Shown piece by piece: positions 23,547-36,120 of a DNA stretch of 64,000 nucleotides (positions are counted from its first letter, which is position 1; each line of letters begins with the position of its first letter). The notes beneath the pieces were generated by a model that was given only the letters and a program-made list of their open reading frames with translations, was not told the DNA's origin and ran no database searches. Origin of the DNA: Hyposmocoma kahamanoa (lineage: Eukaryota > Arthropoda > Insecta > Lepidoptera > Cosmopterigidae); the NCBI RefSeq assembly GCF_003589595.1, contig NW_020654810.1:15889652-15953651 (forward strand), read 5' to 3'. The position numbers and the translations under genes were made by a program.

Positions 23547-25000
23547 ACACAGATACAACAAACGCAACTAAACGCCACAGTTAGCGGTTTTTGGCAATCA
23601 TGAGCGTCTTTCGAACGATTTAAGTGCTACGTTGCGTTACTAAAATGGTCCATACATAACTTGAATTGAATTGATTAAAAGAATTACTGGCTGTTTGAGT
23701 TTGTCTAGGTCACTGGAAGTACATTGTTACCTAGGTACTTTTTACTCCCTAGGGATTAAATGATGCACTTTACTCCTGCTTCATAAGGCATTTTGGGATA
23801 CTTTTAGAGCATGAAAAATGAAAAAGAAATAAGTGGAAATAATGATTTTTTAATTTTAATAATTTTTAATAGTAAGTTTAATGATGCTTCAGTCACGTAG
23901 AGCGATGAAAGAAGATCTAGGAAATATATTTATAGTGGATGGATGTGACCGGAAGCTCGTGCAAGTGTGATAGGGGAATCTTGTAAGGGAACGATTTGAA
24001 AAGAGTCGTTTCTGCTTTACCAGAAATCGGTAAATAATGATCATATAAATCCCGTATCTATGTCTTGTATCAATATAACGTAAGTATCAACCTAAGTGAT
24101 GAAGGAATATTATCTTTACATGTATGCAATGTAAATTTAGGCTCTGTTTATTTTGCTTCAAGAGATTTGTCGTAATAGGATATCTTTATATAGGTCGACT
24201 AAGTATTCTATCATTTTTAATAAAGTAAACGTGTTTTCTTTCCCGAGTTCCTTAGATAAGAGTCTTATGTTGACTCTAGACGAAAAAATCTCAGTGTAAA
24301 AAAATCAGGATGTCAGAGTTACGATAAGCATGTCTTATCGCGAAACTAATATTTTAACAGTGAGATCGAGCTTTGATGGGGTTATGGGAACGAAGAAATA
24401 TGAACTGTGAACGTTATATTATGATGATGAACAAGCACAACAATAATAAAATAGTAATCAATTCACTACGTACGTATTTATTTATGTGGGTCAATGTTCT
24501 CCGTCGAGATGTTCAATGCCAGAATGCAAAAAATGCCACCATCCGAGATTCTTTTATCGTTTTATTGTTGCTGTGAACATTAAGAGATTATACTTAAATT
24601 ATTGTGCAGAGAAAAACACGATAGGCCATGTTTTTCAAATTTAAGCCCGAATTGTTCATTCTCTGTATGCGTATACTATATACATTGGCGTTCATCGTAC
24701 ACGTTTCCCAGTTGTAGGTAATATATTTAGCGATGAAAAGTACCTGTTACTGTATGCAATAAATGCTTGATTATAATGACTTTTAAACTACTAGTGACTG
24801 TCCTCTTATTTTAAAAACAGTAATTATTGCCTGAAATACAATTTATTTATAACGTTACACGAACTTATACATCTATGAAACATTTAAAAACATAATTTAC
24901 ACTCCCACAATTTAACTTGGGCACACGAAGCAAACGAGTCATGTTTATTCTTAAAAGAATCTGATTTCATTTAAGGATTTACTGAAACTACTGTACAAGC
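23547..25000. other. No gene recognised
   Basis: Unique-looking AT-rich DNA. Confidence 0.4.
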
Positions 25001-25366
25001 TTGCTTTATATCTCTCTTTTGAGTCTTTGTGCGCACATAACGAATGTAAGAAACGTCGTAAAACAATCTAAAATCTCGAAGGTCAGTGCTGTCGGCGAAG
25101 TGCCGTATTTATGCAAAACGGCATATGGGGGCATGAATAAATTAGATGCAATATCAATGCCAGATAACGGCTGTAATTGCCCTATAAAGACGGGGGATGA
25201 TGTCGCAACGCCTAGGAAACGCAATAACGTTCGCAAGCGTGCTCTCACGGACGTGGCTATAAAATGTCCGCCGCTGCGTTTATTGCCTAATACATGTCTC
25301 ATCAGATTTTTGGATGCGTTGGATTTGACTGTACATTACTATCATCTCGAAATTTGGCAAAATTAA
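25001..25366 (+). other. Open on both strands, GC-richer; coding status unknown
   Basis: A 121-codon plus-strand frame and a 98-codon minus-strand frame (25006-25302) overlap almost completely. The segment 25080-25300 is clearly GC- and CpG-richer than its surroundings. I recognise no domain in either product (plus, near the middle: GGMNKLDAISMPDNGCN; minus: FLGVATSSPVFIGQL). It could be a conserved non-coding element, a decayed exon or an old insertion. Confidence 0.2.
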
Positions 25367-27589
25367 CATATAGTGTCACGATTACGCGTTAATGGTTAGA
25401 CTTACACAATTTAACCTAAATACAGGTACGTTTTTAATGTATTTTCTTCAAATACTGCTCACTTCTGTTTAACCATAAGTAAAACGCTTATAGTTTTAAA
25501 ACCTCTTTTTGAATAGGTCTTTTCTATCAATGGAGCCAAGCCATCGTCAGTTGGAATAATAAGAGTTCAACTCTTTCCGCCAAATGGATATAATGTAGAG
25601 CGTCTGCTGAAGCGTTTTCAGGAAAATAGGATATGGGGGCATAAACTGTCTTCACTTCGCATGGGAATAATTTAAAAATTTGGCTGGGGAATCTACAGCG
25701 AGCACAAATATTTAAAGGTATGTATTTGTATGTGTAATATGGTCTACAATCGGCAATATGCGACGGATTTTGAGGTATTTTCCAAGTATTAAAAATATAT
25801 CATAGCAAGATAGCTAGATTATTTCCTTGCCGTGCCAATACCTTCCGCTTGCGTTACCAATATAAATCTCTCATATTTTTTGGATTTTGCATTTCATTTG
25901 GTGACTTTGGATATTTCTGTGAATTTGTCTTTTTGTTGCTCTATGGAGCGTTGGAAGTTAGTTTAGGAATTTACGTGTCTGTTTGGATTCATGATCTCAC
26001 TTTTTCAAATACAAATATCAAGAAAAGACCGTTTTTTATGATATTAGTTTTTCTAGAGTTTCAAGAATACCTTCACGTTTTCTATTTTATTGGACGCACA
26101 AAGTTGATTAATGATTCTTTTAAGTTTCTCCAGTTGGGTCAGAGTAGTGGCCGTCCAATTATTCCTTGTCGCTCTGAAAGTTGAAACTGGAAGTTGGAAA
26201 TAGAGCACATTGAAATTTAGCAACTGTCTGTCGACCAGCATTACGGACTCGGCTACAGTATTTATAAATATTCGACCGACCATTTCAGCTTCTCGGTGAG
26301 TTATTGGTCAGGATATTTACAGCTTTGGCTAAAATAAAGACAGAACATTCCAATTTTTTGTTTCAAGAATCCTTTAAACAATGACGACTATGTTTGGCAT
26401 TACGGGCGCTTCAATAAGAAGTGTTTTTTTTTTTTTTGTAAAAATGACGTATCTATAGATTGATAAATCTAATAACAATAATGAGAATGTTTGTCTACAT
26501 TCAATAAATAACACTATATTACTATAGCTACAATTTAGTCGCATCAAGCCTCTTCCCACACAACATCGGTGTGAATACACCATAATGAACGTATCCCACC
26601 AAATGAAACACAACTTGTTTACTATTATGCCACATATTACACCGTAGGGCAGTAGCGAGTTTTACGAGTGTTTACAATGCGTGCTCGTTTATCTCATCTC
26701 ACTTTAATTTTAGAAATCCCCAAGTTTAAACGGTACATAAAAATAAATCGCAATATTAAGTCTGCTCAAGTATTTCTATTTCCAATTTACGAAACTGAAA
26801 TAGTTGGAGTACGTATAAATAGCTAAATATGGGTTAGCTAGACATTTCCGGAAAGTCCATTTCTTACATGGGAGATTATAAAGAGAAAATACTAGTAGAG
26901 CAGACGTATGCGTGTATAAACTGTCATTAAAATCAAATTTTGGCTCTGATCCAAGCCCCAGAAATATTGTTTGCCATCTTTGCAGAAAGGATAAGCATAC
27001 AAAGTCTGGACATTTGTCATTTATCTCATTTAATTGTTATACATCTTTATGTAAGAATGTAAAGTCATATGATTTTCGGTTATTCAGCAATGCACGGTGC
27101 AGGTAATTTACATTTTTTTAAATATATTGATCCACGAATACACTTTGTGGTGTGTATTGCGTGTATGATGTTTTACTATCATAACATTTACGTGTTCTGG
27201 CTTCTGATGTTTTGAGAAGGTTAGCTCTTTGGTTTATACTATTTTTACACGAAATTGACTACTGGTGTGACACGCAACTGTTGTGACATAGTCTTGGCTT
27301 ATTCATTTCTCAAAATTTCACTAAATAATTTGTCCATTGACATAATGGACGTTAATGTTTCTAAGTATTTGTACAATGTATTGTAGTTGAAATTAGCACA
27401 CTTTGTCTTCGCATAATATACATTTTGGAAGCATTCCTGAATATAAATTTTCCTGCTTTGAGTACAATTTTCAAATTTAAATTGTTAAACTGCTTAAATT
27501 ATACGATTATGGCTGTAACATTATTCTTGAAATAATTTAACTAATATTAAACTTTAACAAATGGATTTTGTCAGCGCTTTTTGTTAAAG
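25367..27589. other. No gene recognised
   Basis: AT-rich. The 111-codon frame at 25849-26184 is rich in F and has no domain. A run of 15 T occurs near 26425. Confidence 0.4.
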
Positions 27590-28130
27590 GGATTCCAAAA
27601 TGCGTCGCGGTTGTCACCGGGTTGCGTTCCAAAAATAAATCAACTCACATTGATTGATGTCTAGTCACACGCACGTTTGTTTTTGACATGTCACGTCCTG
27701 TTGAGAAAAGGAGTGTGAAGCAATGAAGCGATGTACTTAAGAATGTTTTTTTAAGCGTAACTTGAGCCTTCGGTCACAAGAGCTAAAGAACACTAGACGT
27801 GACGTTTCAACAGGAAATTCGTTGTCGCGGTCGAATTGTGGCTGAACTTTGTTCTAGAAGTAGAAACAGCGTAGTCGGTAACGCCGTTTGAATAGGGAAC
27901 GGGAGAGCGATTTTCATCTGTTTTAGGGAATTGCTTTTCCTTCCACGTGCTCAGTTAAAAGTGTCGCCGCAGGGAGCAAGTTTTATTCGATTTTTTCACG
28001 CACATCATTGAGTTAGACGCAGCAAGTAGGAGGTTAGGACGCAATCTCCGGTGTCGGCGCGGAAGCCACCCTTGCTCGTCGCATTCCCCGCCTTTTGCAC
28101 CAACACTCCATGCCGCGGGTACATCCAATT
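27590..28130. other. GC-richer unique island, possible regulatory DNA
   Basis: CpG-bearing unique DNA (TGTCGGCGCGGAAGCCACCC at 28052) in the middle of a 6-kb repeat-poor stretch. There is no long ORF and no repeat signature. Repeat-poor, GC-richer islands in such genomes can be enhancers or promoters. That is inference only. Confidence 0.2.
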
Positions 28131-29604
28131 GCAAATCAATATTGCAATATAACTCTGATAAATTTTTGATTCAGTAAAGCAATCAACCGTACTATATTAT
28201 TTTTATCTATATCTAGAAGTGGCTTTCAGAATATACAAGTCGAGTGACAAAAGACGAGATATTCCTTATACTTTATTCATTAGACGATACGTTCAAATAT
28301 GCAGGTAAGGTACGCTTAAATACTTGAAACTAAACTAGGATTAAATTATATGAATAAAATTAGGTCCTACACAGCAGCAGTAGACTTTATTGATGTACAT
28401 AAGTACACATACTTCAGGGATAAAGTAAAAGTTTTCTTACATCATATTTTAGCAGACAATATTTGTTGCAATAATATCGAAAATTTCTCATGATAATTTT
28501 AAGAAAGCTCGTCTGCACCGAAGTTTCCGAAGTAAATTCGCAGGATATTTTCCGATCAGAGTTAGGGATCTAGTTTCCGCAGTCGCGCGATAAACAAGTT
28601 ATTGGCGTTAGTGAGGGGTGCCGTGACAGGGCGGGGAGGACGCGGGGAGGACGACAATTCACCCGTGTAATTAATAAATGAAGCGAAAGTTGATTTCGAT
28701 TGGATTTCATTATTTGTGAAAATGTTAAACACGTCACGTTTCGAGAATTTTAAATTAGAAAATGACTTGATAAATTTAGGTTTTTCTATAACTTCTAGCT
28801 TTTAAGTTTGTACTTTGTATATTTTTAATGCATCAACGATGTTCAGCTAACTTAAATCCATACGAGTTATGGGAATACATGTCCTTTGACTAGTAAAGGA
28901 TGGTGAATGTGAGTGCTACCCGTATTTCGTTCTAGTTTACACACACATATTTATTGTTGGCGAGGACGTGTCAAATGTCTCTCCGACCGTTGCGGCTGCA
29001 ATAGAATGCAGCAACGTTGAAAGCCACCAGACCTGTTTGCTTATCTCCTCACTTCACTGCGAAACTACACTTGAAGTCAACGTAATAAAGCTGACGTTCG
29101 CTTAAAAGCCTGGCGGCGTCAGAAGCCAACAGTTCATTTGTTTCCGTTAGCACTTTGGTCCACAGTTTCTTCCAAGTATCAGATGTTCGATGTTCGGTCG
29201 CCTGATTAGAAGCGCACGACTGACGGTCTTTGACCAAGAAATAAACAACTGTCTGCGACAAAACAAATTCTAGCTGCGGAACCATACTTTTTCACATAAT
29301 ATTGAATTTCTTGGGACAACCATATGTTAAATGTATCATCACGCCTACGTACGTGAAACACATGATTTGTCATTTAGCGACTCGTGTAAAAACTACGACT
29401 TTTACCGAGCTTTTATCTAGGTTATACAGGTGTCCACACTTTTAAATAACTACTTTTAAATAACACTTTTACTTAACAATGTTTTGATTTGTTACTTAAT
29501 AGATTGTAGTTCCCATATTATGATGTCTCAAACACAAACCAGGATTTAAACGGACAGACAGTATTCTCTGAAATAATTATATTAATCATGCAAACCTGTA
29601 TGAG
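28131..29604. other. No gene recognised
   Basis: A direct duplication of an 11-mer (GGGGAGGACGC) occurs near 28632-28654. The 78-codon minus-strand frame at 29049-29285 has no recognisable family. Confidence 0.4.
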
Positions 29605-29605
29605 G

Positions 29606-29774
29606 TATCGAGTTCTTTTTAGTGGTTTTGTCGAGGTTTTCGCGATTGTTACACATTGCTAGCTGTCAGTCAGTCCTGACCATAGGACTAGCACAGAGCC
29701 CGAAATGTGGGTTTTGTTTAAAAAAGAAAACAAATAACCCGAATTAGATCCGAAAAAATACTTTCATTTCCTGT
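29606..29774 (+). repeat. Repeat family E, single copy
   Basis: It starts CGAGTTCT and TTTTCGCGATTGTTACAC, passes AGAGCCCGAAATGTGGGTTT and ends CCGAAAAAATACTTTCATTT. It matches in parts the copies at 46380-46535 and 39429-39570 and the foldback arms at 9176-9300. Class unknown. Confidence 0.55.
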
Positions 29775-29879
29775 ATGATATGTCCATGAATTTGTCATCA
29801 TTATCGGCAACCTTTATACATTTCACTGCAGGCTATAGGTCTCATCTAAGAGTTTACGACATAGTCCGCTAGGGAGGGC

Positions 29880-30290
29880 TGATGTGGGTTGGAAATATCA
29901 CACGTTTTCCAAGGGTTGTGCCATCATCTTCGTTTTGCAGGTTCCATCTCGATGTTTGCTTTCAGGCGAAGCTGCAGAGTCTTGAACACCGCCGGACCTT
30001 TTCAAGGCGAGAGTGAATAGGCATTATTTAGGTGTGCACGTACATCGTCGACCTCATCATCACTTTCTATCACGAGATATGGTCAAATGCGCACTTATTT
30101 TTGATAAAAAAAGCCGCACATTGACGGATCTTTTCTGCACTGGAGGTGACATTCGAACAAAAGTGAGCTTGAGTTGTTGACTGTACGTAACTTAGAAATT
30201 AATGTCACATGGATTCGAACGTCGACCTCTCAACTGAAAAGCAACCGTTTACCCATATACCACCATTCTGCTCTCTGCACTGCACAGGCC
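29880..30290 (-). mobile_element. RTE-tailed SINE (family R) interrupted by a family C repeat
   Basis: On the minus strand a tRNA-like head (TGGTATATGGGTAAACGG, GTTCGAATCCATGTG near 30207-30260) is separated from its tail (GAAAGCAAACATCGAGATGG, AACCCTTGGAAAACGTGTG). The tail matches 34550-34620. In between lies a reverse copy of family C (30003-30100). The order suggests family C inserted into an older SINE. Confidence 0.5.
30003..30100 (-). repeat. Interspersed repeat family C, reverse copy
   Basis: The reverse complement reads AAGTGCGCATTTGACC, GATGATGAGGTCGACGATG and AATAATGCCTATTCACTCTC, matching 61461-61560. Confidence 0.6.
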
Positions 30291-30350
30291 GATTCACGGT
30301 ACATCTACATTTAATGAATACTACGCAAACTTAATTTTTGGACCTGTTCT

Positions 30351-30550
30351 GTTTTTATTTTATTTTTTGTCTTAATTTTTTTTTGTCACAAAATTTGTTT
30401 TCTTTGGTCTTTTTTTCGAATTTTGTTTTTTGGTTCTTGTATTTTTTTTTTCACAAAATTCAGGGAGCATAATATTAATAAATATACACGGCTGTTTACA
30501 AAAATAACAGAAAACGAGCAAAAAATAAAGATTGCGTAGTGTTTATTGGA
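30351..30550 (+). repeat. T-rich dispersed repeat, family D, copy 2
   Basis: It shares TTCACAAAATTC(A/G)GGGAGCAT, CGGCTGTTTACAAAAATAAC and GCGTAGTGTTTATTGGA with 8121-8300. Homology runs for about 180 bp; the unit's true ends are not visible. Confidence 0.6.
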
Positions 30551-31271
30551 TGTATCGAGGTGGATGTTACAAATTAAGAAGCAACTCGTGAATTTGTAAA
30601 GGAACTTGTGGGAAGTAAAAATATATGTGCATTACCAAAATACGCAAAAAAGTTACTTGTTTTAATGATAGGAATACCATTTTAAAAGGTATGTAGTAAC
30701 GTTCTAAATGTAGTACTTAATGTTACGTAAATATCTTAGTTGTTTATAAATAAACGCGATATAGGGGAAAGGCGTTAGTTACATCAGCTACTGGAAATAT
30801 TATTCAAAATATTTTTTACCTTCCCGTTACAACTTACGTCAGCAATGTTATTTTCTGCAATCGTTTTATGCGAATACTATGGCAGTTGAAATTTATTTTT
30901 CCGTGATGGTTGAATGCTAGCTTATTCTTTACAATAAAACTTAATGATGCAAATGTAAAAGCGTCATTATGTAGCTATATCTTCAGAAGTCCATTCGACG
31001 TTGCTTAGAACATATTAATCTTTGGAAAAGTTGATATTCTGCCATTGGAGTTACAATGCTCCTCGCATAGTGTATGCCAATCAAAGTGTCACAACATATG
31101 AGTCATTAGACCAGAAACACATAAATCAAAGACACTGCGTGCGACTGTACATTATATCAAACATGCGCTTATTAATTAATTCTAGTAATTGTTGCCATTG
31201 CTTCATATGCACATGTTCACCAAACACAGTGGACATCTCGGGATTGGAAAGCAGAGACCTTTCAAATACTT
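30551..31271. other. No gene recognised
   Basis: AT-rich; the frame at 31022-31372 runs into the SINE that follows. Confidence 0.4.
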
Positions 31272-31507
31272 CAGTAGAGCTCCTTGTGAACGACTTCGTC
31301 CAAGGGGAAGTACTGTCACGTTACCTAGTTCTGCCGCCAAGCAGTAATGTCAGCATTACTGTGTTCCGGTAGGGTAAGGGTGCTGGTGAAATTACAGGCA
31401 CATGGGACTTGTTAACTTCTGTCTCAGGGTAACTATTATGCATAGGCGTGTCGATTACCACCAAGTGCCAGACATGTTCATCACATAACTTGTATCATTA
31501 AAAAAAT
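31272..31507 (+). mobile_element. SINE family S, internally deleted copy
   Basis: It starts CAGTAGAGCTCCTTGTGAAC and holds the GCAGTAATGTCAGCATTACT hairpin. It lacks the CGGGCGCAGTGGCAGTG segment and ends CTTGTATCATTAAAAAAA. Confidence 0.8.
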
Positions 31508-31608
31508 ATCACAGTTAATATTGTTAATTTCAATATTTAACTTACCAGTGTGGTCAATTGACGGCAAGCGGTGTGTAAAGTAGCAGCGGTTCTCATAGAC
31601 TCTATTTA

Positions 31609-31792
31609 TTTTATATGGCGTGTATTTCTTACCTCGAAAAGTATACTGCCTAAACGAAACCAATATTTGGAAAATAATTATGTTTTGGACATATATACAA
31701 TTTTATATGGCGTGTATTTCTTACCTCGAAAAGTATACTGCCTAAACGAAACCAATATTTGGAAAATAATTATGTTTTGGACATATATACAA
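31609..31792. repeat. Perfect 92-bp tandem duplication
   Basis: The unit at 31609-31700 is repeated without a single difference at 31701-31792 (each begins TTTTATATGGCGTGTATTTC and ends GGACATATATACAA). Identity indicates a very recent event, or an assembly artefact. Confidence 0.9.
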
Positions 31793-32937
31793 TATTTCTT
31801 AGAACAAATAAATAAAAGTTACATAAAGAACTTTTATTGTATTTCATTCAATATTTTTAAGAATTTAAGTAATTTATTGAAAATATTTTACTAACAAAAC
31901 AACAAGACATAAATATACAAGTTTATTCGAAATTTTACGTGAACATCTTAACTGCTGGCCTCAAACTAACCATACATCATTATCATTAGGATTGACATAC
32001 AAATAGCACATTAGCACTCATTAATTATCGCCAAAAGAGAAACATGTGGGGAAGTTCTTTCTTATGCAAATGAACACTTTTTGACACTGTCCCAACATTA
32101 CTATTGGTTCAAAGTCTGTGATAGATTGAAACCGCATTGAAGACGACCTAGCACTGTTTCCGAAAGTGGGCAAATTAAAGAGAAAAGTCATACTTCGTTT
32201 GAAATACTATTAGTTCTCATCCCCTAGGTATTACACAACGCAATTTTTGCTGGGAATTCAGATTCGAAGACCACGTACTAAGGATGGTAGTTAAAGCTCA
32301 TGGTTATTTTTGGAAAAAGATTGCGAGGTATTCTTCGACCTCCTTTCGTTTTTGGCTATGCCCACGCTGCAAGTGGGCATAGATATAACAAAAACTTAAA
32401 AAGAACAAAGTCTGTCATTGAGATGAAACATATCACATACTATGGATTTTTTTTCCATTCCTAGAAACATATTTTTTTTATTTTTCATTTTTTATTTTTT
32501 ATTTTTTATTTTTTTAGGCTTTGGCAAAGCCATCAGCCTAAACATGAAGTTTAATTATATTTCTGTAAATATGGCCGCCACAAAGACGATAGGCAATTTG
32601 AGGCGGCGTTCTTGGATTGACTCAGGATTCCTTAAAACGAGCCGATACGGGTATTTTAGTTCGAGATTCGTATAATTTCGCGTTTTAGTCTTCGATTAAG
32701 GTACAATAGCACTATCCTATTCCACTTTAAACTAGATTTCACAAAATAATTGAAAGTCAAAATAAAAACGACACTTTTCCCTCCAAAAGGTCCAGAGCGA
32801 ATCCTAATAGAAACATACGATGAAACCATAGATTTAGTATATAGGCTATGGATGAAACCAATTTGGAATACATGTTAAACGGCTGTATGGCTACGCCAAA
32901 GCCATTGAAACTATTTCAAAAACCAAATTGGATTTTT
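31793..32937. other. No gene recognised; T-rich microsatellite
   Basis: A (TTTTTA)-like run lies at 32468-32513. The rest is AT-rich. GCAAGTGGGCATAG near 32370 is the right arm of a small palindrome, CTATGCCCACGCTGCAAGTG. Confidence 0.45.
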
Positions 32938-33152
32938 AAAGGTCTATCCACACATATCCGGGACGTACCCGAGACGTGGACGGGCCGTGATCCGTCAGGG
33001 GCTTAAAAAAATATCGTTGCGTATATTTTGTATGAACTCGTTCACACGTCTCTGTGTACGGGCCGACGCCGGAACGGGTCCGCAGTTCATACAAACTAGC
33101 ACGCCCCGTCCGCGTCCCGAGCACGGCCCTGATGTATGTGGATAGTCCTTAA
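32938..33152. mobile_element. GC-rich foldback MITE
   Basis: AAGGTCTATCCACA at 32939 is mirrored by TGTGGATAGTCCTT ending at 33150. Imperfect pairing continues for about 60 bp through GACGTGGACGGGCCGTG against the reverse of CGCCCCGTCCGCGTC. Both edges abut TTAA-like sequence (TTTTTAAA on the left, TTAAAA on the right). The interior is far GC-richer than the flanks. No coding capacity. Confidence 0.7.
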
Positions 33153-33875
33153 AACCGTGTTCTGCTTAGGTAACAAAAGAAAAATTGACCAAAACTTAGC
33201 TGAATGGTTTTTAAACCTTTGCCTATTCCTTTACGGTAAGAATGGAAGAATTAACTAACCATGTGGCCACCATTACCTATAGAAAAACATTGTGATGGTG
33301 TAACGTTGTCATTGACTTAAACGTAGTGGTTAGGTCTTAGAGGATGGAAAAGTTATACCAAGGATGAAAAAAAAAATGGTAATAGATGGTTAGATTCTCT
33401 TTGTAAGATGATTTGTGACTATTGAAGAAAAATGGCGGTTTTCGTAGTTACAGTTTTTTCACAAATTAGTTTTTAGTTTAAGTATGTATTATTACGTTTT
33501 GAGTTTCTTAATTGTTTGTTGCTTGTTTAAGCTAATGGCTCTATAGCCAGCGCTCAACAAATAAATAAATAAAACAATAACAATTACCGCGTATGCTACG
33601 TAACTATTTTTAAGCGCTATCAAAGTATCATCTCAAATTCATTCACCGCTAACTACGTATTATTAACGAGTTATTCTGATGGTCAATTCAAAGCTGCATA
33701 GGACTTAAAGGTGACTATCACTAATAGTTTACCAAATTACTTTTATTGATTTTATGGGTAAACCCTACAGAACGGGTAGGAACCACTCTGTCCACTGCCT
33801 CCTTTTAGCATGTGAACCCCTTCAGGCTGGTATCCGTAACTTGACTTCTAGGCGTCATGTGGTGGCACCAGGGTC
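33153..33875. other. No gene recognised
   Basis: AT-rich, with an AAATAAATAAATAAA run near 33560. Confidence 0.4.
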
Positions 33876-34136
33876 TTATTCGTGCCATCCGAGATCCTTC
33901 AAGAATTTCAGCATTCTCTTGAGTTTGCTAAAGACTTCGGAGAGCGACCTCGGCACTTCAAGGTACGTCGCCCTATAGTTAGCCACGCCGGAACATTGTA
34001 GTAGGATATGCACCGCTGTTTTGTCTCCCTCACTGCATGCTTTGCTTAGAGGGCTGTCTGTGATACTTAAATTGAAAAGGTGTTTAATATGTGGACCATG
34101 ACCCGTTACAGCGGAAGTTAGTGAGTGAGTGCTTCC
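33876..34136 (-). pseudogene. LINE reverse transcriptase C-terminus with zinc-binding-like domain
   Basis: The minus strand is open for 87 codons from 34136 down to the stop at 33876-33878. It reads SAVTGHGPHIKHLFNL, ITDSPLSKACSEGDKTAVHI, LLQCSGVANYRATYLEVPRS and FSKLKRMLKFLKDLGWHE. The TGHGP, then C...E...H(I/V)L..C pattern is that of the zinc-binding region after the RNase H domain in I/Jockey/R1-type LINEs of insects. A TAG at 34137-34139 closes the frame upstream, and no further RT sequence is recognisable. The reading frame of the domain itself is intact, so the insertion is not very old. The opposite-strand 74-codon frame is a shadow of it. Confidence 0.75.
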
Positions 34137-34527
34137 CTAGCTTGGCTGCCTTTTATCCAGGTGTTGTTATGAGAAGTTTTTGTATCTTTTTGTACGATTG
34201 CTGTTGACCATTGGTATGTGAGGGACGCTATGGCAATGGTATATTACATGGCACAATGGCACACTGGATTACAATCCCACTTGATGCTAAAGGACATTAT
34301 AGCGGTCTATGTTACGCATTTGTCTAGTATATGCTACTATTCACTCAAGCCTTGAATATCCATATATTATGGTAATCGGGATGCACTGATGTGTTGTATT
34401 TATTTATTTATTTTAGTGAGTAGTATTTGCTTAGGTTTTTGTGTGTGTACTTTCGTATTTCTTCAATAGTTATTTGCTTTATTCGTATAAGACTTTAATT
34501 AGATTTAAGTATTGTAAAATATTTAAT

Positions 34528-34727
34528 TTGAAGTTTATCATGAGCTTTTCGGTGAAGGAAAACATCGTGATGAAACCTGCACGTTGAAGAAGGTTCACAA
34601 CCCTCGGAAAACGTGTGAAGTCCCCAACCCGCATTGGGCCAGCGTGGCGGACTATGGTCTAAACCCTCGTCTGAAAGCAGACCCGTGCCCAGCGGTGGGA
34701 CATATAAATGGGTTGATAATGATGATT
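34528..34727 (+). repeat. RTE-type 3' tail / SINE family R
   Basis: TCATGAGCTTTTCGGTGAAG, GAAAACATCGTGATGAAACC, GTGTGAAGTCCCCAACCCGC and CCCAGCGGTGGGACATATAA lead to a GGGTTGATAATGATGAT end. This is a very common lepidopteran RTE-type tail with the usual ATGATG repeat. The tRNA-like head is absent here. Confidence 0.7.
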
Positions 34728-36120
34728 GTAAAACATAATTAATAACGATTGTGCTCTTTTATAGCTTATGATATGGAGACGCTTTCAAATATTCAGTCTT
34801 GATTTTATATCTAGTTTTCTTCGTCGTTCGTCTAATCTGAGAAATGCAGCAATAGCAAATAACAATGAAATCGATTTGCGTCAAGAGAGCAGGGAAACCG
34901 CAACATAAGGATGTGGCCAGGATAGTCACAACAGACGCTGCGACTAAAAATTACACTCGCGATCATGCCGATAGGTTTTACAACTCTCTAGTTGTCTGCG
35001 TGTGACGATTTATTGCATAATTCACCGTTTTGCCGTGCCCGTTTGCTGCAACAACAATGTGGCTACGTGAACTGGCGCATTACACTGCCAGATACCGCTA
35101 TTGTTAATATATTAGCCCATAAATCGTCCTCACAATCCATCATAGATTTGAGTCCCGTAATTCCTAGGGATTGCACGAGTTTACTTAAAAATAATAAACA
35201 GTAGACGTATTCATGATAGACGTTAGAACAAAGCGTTTTTAGTTGTTGATAGTTCATTCGGCTTACATCGGTACAGACTATGAGAAATACTGGGAAGATT
35301 GTGTTTCCTAAATCTTATCAAATATATCTTATCAAATATGTGACATATCTACACAAGCAAGACTTGCAACGTTTACTTGGTAACCCTTTCAAACATGATT
35401 TTTTTAAACGATTCTATCCCAGTCAGCTTGGTAGACCAACCTAAACTAAACCCTACGAAGACAAGAGTAAATGGTATACTGACACAAAATCATAACTCTA
35501 TTAAGAGTTGATATTTGAATCTGAATTGAGATAAATTTGGCTTCATCTTAATCGTCCAACAATAACGTTGCGTGTGAGCAAGCTCTTAGAAAGAAGGTAT
35601 CATGCTCAGTAACTACTGATTTGCGTATCATTTCCATGCAACATCATACTTTAGTCATAACAACTTGATTGCATTGCCGGTACGGACACTGAAGAGCCCA
35701 TTACTTCGTTTCCTTGACTCAACTATCAAGAACATTTGTATTTTAAGAAGCTAACTACTTAATAGAACTGAATTATTATCGCCTTACGTGCAAACCATTT
35801 AAGGCTGGAGCCCCGCATAATATTTGGATATTGGATATTGTTGCGAAACAAAGTTATAGGTGAAACGAAGGCGGGCCCCTAAATTTGGAGTTGTAAAACA
35901 ACTATGTTGGTTAATCAACGTAATAAATCTTTACACGGTTATGCACAGGGCCATTTGATCTTTCAGTTTTACGAATTTTGTAAACCATTTTGTTTGTTCA
36001 CAATATTATAGTATATGACATTTTGTTATATGTCTAGTTAAAAATTCCTAGTTTTTGTAACCACCGAATTGTTGTAGTCAAAGTAGTATAAGACACAATG
36101 GAACCACTGGGTATGGTTTT
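34728..36120. other. No gene recognised
   Basis: AT-rich; the opposed frames near 35000-35260 show no domain. Confidence 0.4.

Noticed and set aside
31571..31894. A 107-residue protein with an internal repeat
   Set aside because: The repeat is a recent 92-bp DNA duplication; because 92 is not a multiple of three, the copies are read in different frames.
33754..33978. 74-residue plus-strand protein
   Set aside because: It is the shadow of the clear LINE C-terminus on the minus strand.
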